Notes: a model not told the origin generated them from the letters alone. DNA of 64,000 bases from Oscillospiraceae bacterium (GCA_017435525.1 JAFSEW010000053.1:1-64000); one strand, 5' to 3'. Shown: positions 14,944 through 22,182, counted from the stretch's first letter. Translations and numbers: made by a program.

Positions 14944-16581
14944 TCAGCCGGTGATCTGAGCTTCCACCAGGCGACCCTGGCAGTATTTTTCACGCAGCAC
15001 CGGCTTTTCGATCTTGCCGGTGGGATTTCTGGGGATACGGTCGAAGATGATCTGCTTGGGCCGCTTGTACCGGGGCATGGCCTTGCAGAATTCATTGATT
15101 TCTGCTTCCGTGCAGGTGATGCCTTCCTTGACTTCCACAATGGCCGCGGCGATCTCACCAAGCCGGGGATCCGGCAGGCCGATGACAGCCACATCCTTGA
15201 TTTTGTCAAAGCCACGGAGGAAATCTTCGATCTGAACGGGATACAGATTTTCACCGCCGGAGATGACCACATCCTTTTTCCGGTCAACCAGATAGATGAA
15301 GCCGTCCTCGTCCATCCGGGCCATATCGCCGGTCCAGAGCCATTCGCCCTTGAGGACTTCCGCGGTAGCCTCGGGGTTTTTGTAGTAGCACAGCATCACG
15401 CCGGGACCCTTCACAGCCAGCTCGCCCACATCGCCCTGGGGAACTTCCACGCCGGATTCGTCCAGAATCTTGGCCTCCCACAGGTAACCGGGCTTGCCGA
15501 TGGCACCTACTTTGTGGGTATTCTCCACGCCCAGATGCACACAGCCGGGGCCGATGGATTCGGACAGACCGTAGTTGGTGTCATACTGATGGTGGGGGAA
15601 TTTCTCCTGCCACCGGCGGATCAGGCTGGGGGGAACAGGCTGGGCACCGATGTGCATCAGCCGCCACTGATCCAGGTAATAGTCACGCAGGTCGATGCGG
15701 CCGGAATCCACGGCATCCAGAAGATCCTGGGCCCAGGGCACCAGCAGCCACACGATGGTGCATTTCTCTTCGGTAACGGCCCGGAGAATCCATTCGGGCT
15801 TCACACCCCGCAGCAGCACAGCCTTGCTGCCGGAGAGCAGAGAGCCGAACCAGTGCATCTTGGCACCGGTGTGATACAGGGGCGGGATGCACAGGAATAC
15901 ATCGTCTCTGGTCTGGCCGTGGTGATTCTGCTCCACCATACAGGCGCAGTTGAGGGATCTGTGATCGTGCAGAATGGCCTTGGGGAAGCCGGTGGTGCCG
16001 GAGGAGAAATAGATGGCGGCGTGGTCGTCTTCATTCAGGGCCACGGGAGGGGCACTGGAAGAACAGAAGCCGGTGAGCCGCAGGCAGTCCTCTGCGTATG
16101 CGGGGGCATTTCTGCCTACGAAGAACATCATCTTCAGGAAACCCAGTTCCTTCTCAATGGCATCCATGCGGCTGATGAATTCCGGGCCGAATACCAGCAC
16201 TTCCACATCCGCCAGATCCAGGCAGTAGCGGATCTCGTCAGAGGAATAGCGGAAGTTCATAGGCACGGCGATGCAGCCGGCTTTCAGAATGCCGAAGTAA
16301 ATGGGCAGCCATTCCAGGCAGTTCATCAGCAGAATTGCCACCTTGGTGCCTTTGGGGAGGCCACGGCTCAGCAGAAGGTTGGCGAAGCGGTTGGCCCGCC
16401 GGTCAAAATCCTTCCAGCTCAGTTCCCTGCGGTAGGGGGCATCGGGATTGGCATTTTCAATCAGGTTAAAGTCACGCCAGGTAACGGCGTTGTCCCGCTC
16501 CTCGGAGGGGCTGATCTCCACCAGGGCGGTCTCGGAGCCAAACAGTCTGGCATTGCGTTCCAGATAATCTGTAATAACCAT
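14944..16581 (-). CDS. AMP-dependent acyl/aryl-CoA ligase
   Basis: 545 residues of the ANL superfamily, distinct from the PaaK-like ligase in the same operon. Motifs: IYFSSGTTGFPKAI (P-loop), YDTNYGLSESIGPG (adenylate binding), LWTGDMARMDEDGFIYLVDRKKD (hinge), and the C-terminal catalytic lysine in NPTGKIEK. It would activate a carboxylic acid to an acyl-CoA; an aryl or fatty acid cannot be told apart by eye. It is the first gene after the Tyr T-box, implying a substrate in aromatic amino acid metabolism. ATG 16581 with AAAGGTAG upstream is preferred; the frame extends to 16632 but that would run through the T-box terminator. Confidence 0.85.
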   Translation of the reverse strand: MVITDYLERNARLFGSETALVEISPSEERDNAVTWRDFNLIENANPDAPYRRELSWKDFDRRANRFANLLLSRGLPKGTKVAILLMNCLEWLPIYFGILKAGCIAVPMNFRYSSDEIRYCLDLADVEVLVFGPEFISRMDAIEKELGFLKMMFFVGRNAPAYAEDCLRLTGFCSSSAPPVALNEDDHAAIYFSSGTTGFPKAILHDHRSLNCACMVEQNHHGQTRDDVFLCIPPLYHTGAKMHWFGSLLSGSKAVLLRGVKPEWILRAVTEEKCTIVWLLVPWAQDLLDAVDSGRIDLRDYYLDQWRLMHIGAQPVPPSLIRRWQEKFPHHQYDTNYGLSESIGPGCVHLGVENTHKVGAIGKPGYLWEAKILDESGVEVPQGDVGELAVKGPGVMLCYYKNPEATAEVLKGEWLWTGDMARMDEDGFIYLVDRKKDVVISGGENLYPVQIEDFLRGFDKIKDVAVIGLPDPRLGEIAAAIVEVKEGITCTEAEINEFCKAMPRYKRPKQIIFDRIPRNPTGKIEKPVLREKYCQGRLVEAQITG

Positions 16582-16612
16582 AAGAATTCTACCTTTCTCT
16601 ATGTGTAGGGGT

Positions 16613-16643
16613 ACAAAAAAAGCCCTCTGCATTCAGCAGAGGA
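16613..16643 (-). terminator. Terminator of the Tyr T-box
   Basis: On the minus strand CCTCTGCTGAATGCAGAGG is followed by GCTTTTTTT, placed between the T-box core and the ligase ribosome site. Confidence 0.88.
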
Positions 16644-16897
16644 CGAGATTGCCCCGTGGTACCACCTCAGTTTACCGCTGCCTCAGGGCAGCAGCCTTGT
16701 CGGGTACTAACATACCCCAGTCCTGTAACGGGAACACCCGGTGCAGCCTACCAACAGATCGCTCTGCGTTCGGTGCACTGCTTGCAGAAGGTATTCGATA
16801 CGGCTTTCCCTGTTGCCTTGCACCATCCGGCAACTCTCTGCAGGTCTGTCCGTATGTACTGGTTTCTGCTCAAATGCATTTACTGTATGAAGCTGAT
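16613..16897 (-). promoter_or_regulatory. T-box leader with UAC (Tyr) specifier
   Basis: The minus-strand leader has the core GGTGGTACCACGG (complement of 16654-16666) and a terminator. In Stem I, base helix GCAGAA/TTCTGC and next helix ATACGG/CCGTAT enclose a loop with ACCAGTAC on the 5' side and CGAATACC on the 3' side: the AGUA/GAA loop-E motif followed by the specifier UAC (complement of 16791-16793), a tyrosine codon. AGAGAG is in the upper stem. The bulge UGGU predicts an A discriminator base, consistent with tRNA-Tyr. In this family uncharged tRNA prevents termination, so the six-gene operon should be expressed on tyrosine shortage. Confidence 0.88.
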
Positions 16898-16903
16898 AGG
16901 CAC

Positions 16904-16932
16904 ATGATAGCACTATACCTTCCACCTGTCAA
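16904..16932 (-). promoter_or_regulatory. Promoter of the aryl-acid operon
   Basis: On the minus strand a perfect TTGACA (complement of 16927-16932), 17-bp spacer, then TATCAT (complement of 16904-16909). The start would be about 16897, at the foot of Stem I. Confidence 0.75.
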
Positions 16933-17076
16933 GAACTTTTGTGTGCCGGAAAAAGATTTTTGACAAATTCGGAAGAAACGGCCTCTGCAGCCGATCTTTG
17001 GGGAAAACAGGGGCCTGATTCTTGCTGATTGTAATAACTGCACAAAAACAAGATGAGATTTTGTGCAATTTAGCTG

Positions 17077-17105
17077 TTGACAAACGGATTTCAAAGTGCT
17101 AAAGT
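17077..17105 (+). promoter_or_regulatory. Promoter of the ABC importer leader
   Basis: Perfect TTGACA (17077-17082), 17-bp spacer, TAAAGT (17100-17105). It drives the leader peptide at 17157 and, through it, the transporter operon. It is divergent from the aryl-acid operon promoter with about 145 bp between the -35 boxes. Confidence 0.7.
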
Positions 17106-17156
17106 CTGGGACAAAGAAACACCGCTGCAGACAGTGGCAGCAGAAAGGAGCTTATC

Positions 17157-17288
17157 ATGGCTATTGATCGTATTTCCAACCTGAACACCAAGTCCATGCT
17201 GGGCTCCTGCTATTTTGGCTTTTTTAAGGCTTGCTTTTTTGCAGGCCTGTTTCGTCGTGCCAAAATAGTATCACTGTCCGGGTTATAA
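17157..17288 (+). CDS. Phe/Tyr-rich leader peptide (attenuator)
   Basis: 43-codon ORF with a strong AAAGGAG site 7 bp before ATG 17157. Residues 19-32 read YFGFFKACFFAGLF: one Tyr and six Phe in 14 residues, far above chance and typical of pheA/pheST-type leader peptides. The surrounding RNA has the right geometry. Tyr-Phe-Gly codons (17208-17219) can form a 12-bp hairpin with 17259-17270. CTGTCCG (17274-17280, in codons 40-42) is complementary to CGGACAG (17330-17336) in the terminator. A ribosome reaching the stop would cover 17274-17280 and let the terminator form; one stalled on Phe codons would leave it free to antiterminate. A structural small protein is the alternative. Confidence 0.8.
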   Translation: MAIDRISNLNTKSMLGSCYFGFFKACFFAGLFRRAKIVSLSGL

Positions 17289-17313
17289 GCATACCCCCTT
17301 TCCATTGTGTAGG

Positions 17314-17353
17314 AAGGCGGCTCTGTTTACGGACAGGGCCGCCTTTATTTTTT
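17314..17353 (+). terminator. Attenuation terminator before the ABC importer
   Basis: AAGGCGGCTCTGT (17314-17326) pairs with ACAGGGCCGCCTT (17333-17345), one wobble, followed by TATTTTTT. It lies between the leader ORF and the transporter's first gene. Its 3' half overlaps the CGGACAG segment that can pair with the leader ORF end. Confidence 0.85.
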
Positions 17354-17386
17354 ACAAGCATTAAAAACAAAAAGGAGAAATGAACT

Positions 17387-18367
17387 ATGAAACGCGTACT
17401 TGCAATGATGCTGGCCCTGATGATGGTGCTGTCCATGACAGCCTGCGGCGCAAAGCCCCAGGAAACCGAGCCTCCCGCCAAGAAGGACGACGGCGTGTAT
17501 AACATTGGCATTGTGCAGCTGATGCAGCATATTGCCCTGGACCAGGCTACCAAGGGCTTCCAGGATGCCCTGAAGTCAAAACTGGGTGACAAGGTCGCGT
17601 TTGATGTGCAGCTGGCCAGCGGCGAACCCACCAACTGTACCACCATCGTTACCAAATTCGTCAATGACGGCGTGGATCTGATTATGGGCAACGCTACCCC
17701 CGCCGTGATCGCGGCCAAGGAAGCCACTTCCACCATTCCCATTATTGGCACTTCCGTTACGGACTATGTGGCACCGGAAGCAGCCATCGTAGCCTCCAAC
17801 GAGGCCCCCGGCGCCAATGTCACCGGCTACTCCGATATGAGCGACATCGCCGCCCATGTGGAACTGACCCAGAAACTGGTTCCCAATGCCAAGACCGTTG
17901 CCATTGTCTACTGCTCTGCAGAGCCTAACTCTGTGATCCAGGGCAATCAGGCCAAGGAACTCTATGAAGCTGCCGGTCTGACCACCGTTACCCTCACCGC
18001 CAGCGATATCACCACCATCTCCACTGTAGTTACCGCCGCCTGTGACCAGGCCGATGTAATTTACATTCCCACCGATAACCTGTTCGCGGAAAATATGGAA
18101 TCCGTCAAGAATATTGCCGAGCCTGCCAAGATCCCCGTGATCTGCGGTGAGGGCGGCATGGCACAGACCGGCGGTACCGCTTCCGTGGCCATCGACTACT
18201 ACACCCTGGGCTACCGGGCAGGTGAGATGGCATATGAAATCCTGGTCAACGGTGCCAACCCCGCAACCACCCCCATCGGCTTCATGAGCGCCCAGGATAT
18301 GGAACTGATTCTCAATGAGGAAAACATCGCAGCCATCGGCCTGACCGTTCCCGAAGACCTTAAATAA
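17387..18367 (+). CDS. ABC importer substrate-binding lipoprotein (TrpX type)
   Basis: 326 residues. Lipoprotein signal with lipobox SMTACG (Cys20), a Thr/Pro/Glu/Lys linker, then a type I periplasmic-binding fold (about 35-326) of the ABC_sub_bind family: NIGIVQLMQHIALDQATKGF, GNATPAVIAAKEAT, VTDYVAPEAA, GYSDM, GGMAQTGGTASVAIDYY. In streptococci the homologous TrpXYZ system is a predicted tryptophan importer. Here the Phe/Tyr leader peptide and the neighbouring Tyr T-box operon suggest an aromatic amino acid or aromatic acid ligand, not necessarily tryptophan. First gene of a three-gene operon, 34 bp after the attenuator. Confidence 0.88.
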   Translation: MKRVLAMMLALMMVLSMTACGAKPQETEPPAKKDDGVYNIGIVQLMQHIALDQATKGFQDALKSKLGDKVAFDVQLASGEPTNCTTIVTKFVNDGVDLIMGNATPAVIAAKEATSTIPIIGTSVTDYVAPEAAIVASNEAPGANVTGYSDMSDIAAHVELTQKLVPNAKTVAIVYCSAEPNSVIQGNQAKELYEAAGLTTVTLTASDITTISTVVTAACDQADVIYIPTDNLFAENMESVKNIAEPAKIPVICGEGGMAQTGGTASVAIDYYTLGYRAGEMAYEILVNGANPATTPIGFMSAQDMELILNEENIAAIGLTVPEDLK

Positions 18368-18443
18368 GAAATAGACCCCGCAGCCGGCAGCGTTTTCTGC
18401 CGGCTGCGAGATACATACGAGAATCACTCAACGGAGGTACATT

Positions 18444-19355
18444 ATGTCTTTCCTGGCTTCCATGCTGAAAATGCTGCCGGATGCGGCGGCCCAGGGCCTG
18501 ATCTGGGGTATCCTGGCCATCGGCGTATTTATCACTTACAAATTGCTGGACTTTTCCGACCTGACTGTGGATGGTTCCATCTGCACCGGCGGCGCTGTTG
18601 CCGCGCTGCTGATTATCAACGGCGTGCCTGTGGGAATCGCCATGCTTGCCGCGTTTTGTGCGGGAGCCCTGGCCGGTCTGGTTACGGCAATCCTGCACAC
18701 CCGCATGGGCATCCCGCCGATCCTTTCCGGCATTCTCACCCAGCTGGCACTGTATTCCATCAATCTGCGGATCATGGGAAAATCCATGCTGGCGGTAAGC
18801 GTAGATAAATACCCGTTACTGGTCAGCGTGCGGAACCAGGCTTCCTCCTGCCTGGTGGCACTGGTCTTTGTGGCAGCCATTATCGGGGTGCTGTACTGGT
18901 TCTTCGGTACGGAACTGGGCTGCGCCATCCGTGCCACCGGTGCCAACAGCAATATGAGCCGGGCACAGGGCATCAATACCAACCGGATGAAGCTGGTGGG
19001 CCTGGTGCTGGCCAACGGTCTGGTGGGTCTTAGCGGTGGCCTCTACACCCAGTATCTGGGCAGCGTAACTGTGAATATGGGCCGGGGTGCCATTGTCATC
19101 GGCCTGGCGGCTGTGATTATCGGCGAGGTGCTTCTGGGGAAGATCTTCCGCAATTTCGCCCTGCGGCTGGCCGGTGTGGTAGTCGGTGCCATTGCTTACT
19201 ATGTGGTCATCGCCCTGGTGATCCAGCTGGGCCTGAATACCGATGATCTGAAACTGTTCTCCGCTGCGTTCGTGGCGGTAGCCCTGTTCATCCCGTACTG
19301 GAAGGGCAACCATGCAGGAAAAAACCTGACAAAGGGAGGAAAGAACCATGCTTGA
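18444..19355 (+). CDS. ABC importer permease (TrpY type)
   Basis: 303 residues with 8-9 hydrophobic segments, a BPD_transp_2/LivH-like permease. GAEL-like coupling region: RATGANSNMSRAQGINTNRMKLVGL (about 168-192), the cytoplasmic loop contacting the ATPase. The N-terminus LPDAAAQGLIWGILAIGVFITYKLLDFSDLTVDG is conserved in this transporter group. It is 76 bp after the binding protein with a small hairpin between (18383-18408), and overlaps the ATPase gene by 8 bp. ATG 18444 with GGAGG 8 bp upstream. Confidence 0.88.
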   Translation: MSFLASMLKMLPDAAAQGLIWGILAIGVFITYKLLDFSDLTVDGSICTGGAVAALLIINGVPVGIAMLAAFCAGALAGLVTAILHTRMGIPPILSGILTQLALYSINLRIMGKSMLAVSVDKYPLLVSVRNQASSCLVALVFVAAIIGVLYWFFGTELGCAIRATGANSNMSRAQGINTNRMKLVGLVLANGLVGLSGGLYTQYLGSVTVNMGRGAIVIGLAAVIIGEVLLGKIFRNFALRLAGVVVGAIAYYVVIALVIQLGLNTDDLKLFSAAFVAVALFIPYWKGNHAGKNLTKGGKNHA

Positions 19356-20142
19356 AATATCCGGTATCCATAAAACCTTCCATCCGGGTACGGTCAACGC
19401 CAACCATGCCCTGAAGGGTCTTTCTCTCCATCTGGCAGAAGGGGAATCCATCGCGGTCATCGGCGGCAACGGCGCAGGTAAATCCACGCTGCTCAATGCC
19501 GTGGCAGGTGTTTGGACTGTGGACAGCGGCAGCATCCATCTGGACGGCGTTGACATTACCCATCTGCCGGAGCACAAACGGGCAAAGTACATCGGCAGAG
19601 TATTCCAGGACCCTATGATGGGCACCGCCGGCAATATGCAGATCGAAGAGAATCTGGCCCTGGCTGCCAGACGGGGCGAACGCCGGGGCCTGAAGGTGGG
19701 TATTACCAAGGCAGAGCGGGAGCAGTTCCGGGATATGCTCCGGATTCTGGACCTGGGCCTGGAAAACCGGCTTACGGATAAAGTGGGCCTGCTTTCCGGC
19801 GGTCAGCGCCAGGCGCTGACGCTGCTGATGGCCACGCTGCAAAAGCCGAAGCTGCTGCTTCTGGATGAGCATACCGCAGCCCTGGACCCCAAGACCGCGG
19901 CTAAGGTGATGGAGGTTACCCGCACCCTGGTAAACCGGGACAGGCTGACCACTTTGATGATTACCCACAATATGCGCGATGCCATTGAGTACGGTGACCG
20001 GCTGATTATGATGTATGAGGGCCGCATTGCTCTGGACATTGCCGGGGAAGAGAAACAGAAACTGACAGTGGAAGATCTGCTGGCCAAGTTCGGTCAGGCC
20101 ACCGGCGCTTCCGAAACAACCGACAAGCTGCTGCTGGGATAA
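19348..20142 (+). CDS. ABC importer ATP-binding protein (TrpZ type)
   Basis: 264 residues, a complete ABC ATPase: Walker A GGNGAGKST (about 45-53), Q-loop in VFQDPMMGT, signature LSGGQRQALTLL, Walker B LLLLDEHTAALD, and H-loop MITHNMRDA. It powers the importer with the two preceding gene products at the cytoplasmic membrane. The translational overlap with the permease gene indicates coupled expression. A bidirectional terminator follows at 20183. Confidence 0.9.
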   Translation: MLEISGIHKTFHPGTVNANHALKGLSLHLAEGESIAVIGGNGAGKSTLLNAVAGVWTVDSGSIHLDGVDITHLPEHKRAKYIGRVFQDPMMGTAGNMQIEENLALAARRGERRGLKVGITKAEREQFRDMLRILDLGLENRLTDKVGLLSGGQRQALTLLMATLQKPKLLLLDEHTAALDPKTAAKVMEVTRTLVNRDRLTTLMITHNMRDAIEYGDRLIMMYEGRIALDIAGEEKQKLTVEDLLAKFGQATGASETTDKLLLG

Positions 20143-20182
20143 CCATTCTATCATACAAATACATTGGTCTGTAGAAACGATG

Positions 20183-20217
20183 AAAAACAGGGAGCCGTGT
20201 GGCTCCCTGTTTTTTAA
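20183..20217. terminator. Bidirectional terminator
   Basis: AAAAACAGGGAGCC pairs with GGCTCCCTGTTTTTT. It separates the plus-strand importer operon from the convergent lipoprotein gene. Confidence 0.88.
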
Positions 20218-20224
20218 ATATCGT

Positions 20225-20857
20225 TTAGCTGCGGGCAGGAATGTAATAGGTGAAGCTTTCTGTTTTTCCCTTGGAGTTGGGCACCAACACGGTGAGATAG
20301 AATTCGTCATTCAGGTTGGCAATGTCTGCATCCAACTCGACATAGGAGCGGCGGGTTTCTTTGGCACCGACCATCAGCAGCATATTGGAGGCACCGCCAC
20401 GGTACCACTTTCCGGCCTTCTCGGTAATCAGTGAGCCGCTGGTATCAATCACCTGCTTGTTTGCATAGAGATAGTATGCACCATCTTCGCAGTGGAGAGC
20501 GCCAATAGAACCATAGTTCTTTCCGTTATGTTTGATGCGGACAAAGCCGCCGCTGTGGAACTCAGAGCTGTCGCGGTTCAGATTCTGAACAGTATAAGTG
20601 AAGCCGACCCATGTTTTGCCGATAGAAGCCACATAGGGATTGTCGGAATCATCTGCCGGATTATATTCTTTCGGCAAATAGTAATCATCGTTTGTTACAT
20701 TGTTCAGTGCAATCGTCAGCGCCGCTGCGTCCAGTGTGAAAGAAAAAATATCTGTTGAGACTGTTTCGCCAATCAGATAAGTCTTGCTGCTGCTACCGCA
20801 AGCGCACAGGGACAGACAGAGCACAAGTGCCAGAATCAGGGATAATACTTTTTTCAT
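20225..20857 (-). CDS. Lipoprotein of unknown function
   Basis: 210 residues. Signal with lipobox LSLCACG (Cys20 as the lipid site), then a soluble domain with alternating beta-strand character: TFTLDAAALTIALNNVTNDDYYLPKEYNPADD-like region, GFTYTVQNLN, YYLYANKQVIDTSG, and SYVELDADIANLNDEFYLTVLVPNS. The general style recalls DUF4352/TelA-like extracellular beta-sandwich lipoproteins of Firmicutes, but I cannot assign a family with confidence. It is divergent from the small XRE regulator, whose probable operator overlaps this gene's promoter, so the two may form a regulator-target pair. Confidence 0.75.
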   Translation of the reverse strand: MKKVLSLILALVLCLSLCACGSSSKTYLIGETVSTDIFSFTLDAAALTIALNNVTNDDYYLPKEYNPADDSDNPYVASIGKTWVGFTYTVQNLNRDSSEFHSGGFVRIKHNGKNYGSIGALHCEDGAYYLYANKQVIDTSGSLITEKAGKWYRGGASNMLLMVGAKETRRSYVELDADIANLNDEFYLTVLVPNSKGKTESFTYYIPARS

Positions 20858-20894
20858 AATCTTTCACCTTTCTGTTTTTTGTTGGAACAACGAC

Positions 20895-20942
20895 AGTATA
20901 ACACGGAACATCAACAAATACAATATGAAAAACATACAATAT
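20895..20942 (-). promoter_or_regulatory. Lipoprotein promoter overlapped by direct repeats
   Basis: On the minus strand TTGTAT (complement of 20918-20923), 17-bp spacer, TATACT (complement of 20895-20900). ATACAATAT occurs twice in direct orientation, at 20918-20926 and 20934-20942 (16-bp period). The first copy covers the -35 box, consistent with an operator for the divergent XRE protein. Confidence 0.55.
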
Positions 20943-20997
20943 TAGTTGATTTTATTTTCTTCAACTATCACAGATACTATATGCAGAGGTGATAGTA

Positions 20998-21303
20998 TTG
21001 CATACACGGATTAGAAAAGCCCGTGAAAGTATGGGCTACACAAGAGAAAGATTTGCGGAAAAGTTGGATGTTAGTATTTCCTATTTGGCAGAATTGGAGC
21101 GTGGGCGAACTGGCATTTCTGTGAAAATGCTTATCAAGGTATGTAATATCCTGGGATTGTCCGCTGACTATGTTCTTTTTGGAACTGAACGGGATGCTGA
21201 CGCTTTGCGAGCCGATAATATCCGCCGCATTGATGATAAGTATCTCCCACTTTTAGATAGTGTAATTGCTGAACTACTATCTCTTACTGATTCAGCAAAA
21301 TGA
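20998..21303 (+). CDS. Small XRE-family regulator
   Basis: 101 residues with a helix-turn-helix over residues 3-60: IRKARESMGYTRERFAEKLDVSISYLAELERGRTGIS. A short C-terminal helix (LPLLDSVIAELLSL) may mediate dimerisation. TTG 20998 was chosen because AGAGGTG lies 6 bp upstream; a GTG at 20989 falls inside that ribosome site. AT content is higher than in flanking genes, suggesting recent acquisition. It probably controls the divergent lipoprotein gene through the ATACAATAT repeats. Confidence 0.8.
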   Translation: MHTRIRKARESMGYTRERFAEKLDVSISYLAELERGRTGISVKMLIKVCNILGLSADYVLFGTERDADALRADNIRRIDDKYLPLLDSVIAELLSLTDSAK

Positions 21304-21363
21304 TTTTTGGGCGGAGAAATCCGCCCATTTCTCTTTGCTTTTGGTGTGATATACAACAGGAAC

Positions 21364-21425
21364 GGACACCGCGGGAGCGGTGTCCCTACATAATTGACCG
21401 TAGGGACACCCGTCCCCGGGTGTCC
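21364..21425. repeat. GGACACC hairpin pair repeat
   Basis: Two adjacent hairpins, GGACACCGCGGGAGCGGTGTCC and GGACACCC..GGGTGTCC in opposing orientation joined by TACATAATTGACCGTA. Same sequence family as the inner part of the element at 6361-6534, so a dispersed repeat. Confidence 0.7.
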
Positions 21426-21454
21426 GTGCAAGGGTGTTTTCCTGGGTATAGTTA

Positions 21455-21500
21455 AGACCTCATGCCTTTCGCTAAAAATCTGCGTTTAGGCATGAGGTCT
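21455..21500. repeat. Perfect 13-bp inverted repeat
   Basis: AGACCTCATGCCT (21455-21467) and AGGCATGAGGTCT (21488-21500) around a 20-nt loop. There is no T-run, so it is not an obvious terminator. It lies 17 bp beyond the stop of the four-helix-bundle gene. Confidence 0.6.
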
Positions 21501-21516
21501 GATTGATAGTGGGAGC

Positions 21517-21873
21517 TTACTTCGCGTTCTCCTTTACTGTATTGATGGAAGCAATCAGCATCCGGCGGATGGAGCCGCAATCGTTTTGCAAGGGTTTGTA
21601 TTGTTCGTCCGGGATGTAGCCGGTACGGTTAAGCAGTTCCAGCCAGTATTCCGACTCGTAACACTCTTTTAACGCGATCTGCATTTTCGCAATAAAATCA
21701 GCGGTTCCATGGGCGTACTTGGATTCGTGGATATTTGCACCGATGGATGTTCCGGAACGCAACAGTTGATTTGTTAACACAGATTCTCTTTTCGTTTCTT
21801 TGATATACCTGCAAAGATTAACGATATTAACAGCAAAGGCCTTCGCTTTTTCCAACATAATGCTTTCTGCCAT
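21517..21873 (-). CDS. Four-helix-bundle protein (S23/IVS family)
   Basis: 118 residues matching the small four-helix-bundle family first seen in 23S rRNA intervening sequences and now known as free-standing genes near mobile DNA. Features: LEKAKAFAVNIVNLCRYIKE, LTNQLLRSGTSIGANIHES (the most conserved block), KMQIALKECYESEYWLELL, and a basic last helix. Function is unknown; nucleic acid binding has been suggested for homologues. ATG 21873 has AAAGGAG 9 bp upstream; the ATG at 21882 abuts that site and is rejected. The first 82 bp of the coding region are included in a 309-bp tandem duplication. Confidence 0.85.
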   Translation of the reverse strand: MAESIMLEKAKAFAVNIVNLCRYIKETKRESVLTNQLLRSGTSIGANIHESKYAHGTADFIAKMQIALKECYESEYWLELLNRTGYIPDEQYKPLQNDCGSIRRMLIASINTVKENAK

Positions 21874-21923
21874 AGTAGCCATCTCCTTTGCAATAAGTGT
21901 ATCACAAATTTACACCGCTGTCA

Positions 21924-22090
21924 TTAGCGAAATTACTTCGTAGCGAAATTGCTCGCCATGCTCGCAGCTAAATTTCACTTCGTGAAGCTAAATTAAATTC
22001 GGCTATATAGCTGGGCGAAGCCCAATTTAGCTCCGTCAGGAATTTAGCTGCCGCCAGGCAATTTAGCTCGGCGCAAGCCGAATTTAGCTG
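21924..22090. repeat. Hairpin array, copy 1
   Basis: A series of short hairpins separated by a 9-mer. The left half uses AGCTAAATT (or AGCGAAATT), the right half its reverse complement AATTTAGCT (four times). Hairpins include GGGCGAAGCCC, CGGCGCAAGCCG (GNRA loop), GCCGCCAGGC and TCACTTCGTGA. The whole is one large branched palindrome. No coding potential is credible. It lies directly upstream of the four-helix-bundle gene. Confidence 0.8.
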
Positions 22091-22100
22091 AAAAAACCGC

Positions 22101-22182
22101 TCGTTTCTTTGATATACCTGCAAAGATTAACGATATTAGTAGCAAAGTTCTTCACTTATTCCAGCATAATACTTTCTGCCAT
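22101..22182 (-). pseudogene. Truncated copy of four-helix-bundle gene
   Basis: 5' fragment of the gene at 21517-21873, created by the tandem duplication. The start ATG (22182) and ribosome site are kept, but codon 9 is a TAA stop (MAESIMLE then stop), and similarity ends abruptly at the duplication junction. Not functional. Confidence 0.85.

Noticed and set aside
17157..17288. Small toxin or membrane peptide
   Set aside because: Hydrophobic Phe-rich character could suggest it, but the matching hairpins, the terminator and the amino acid transporter downstream make an attenuator leader the simpler reading.
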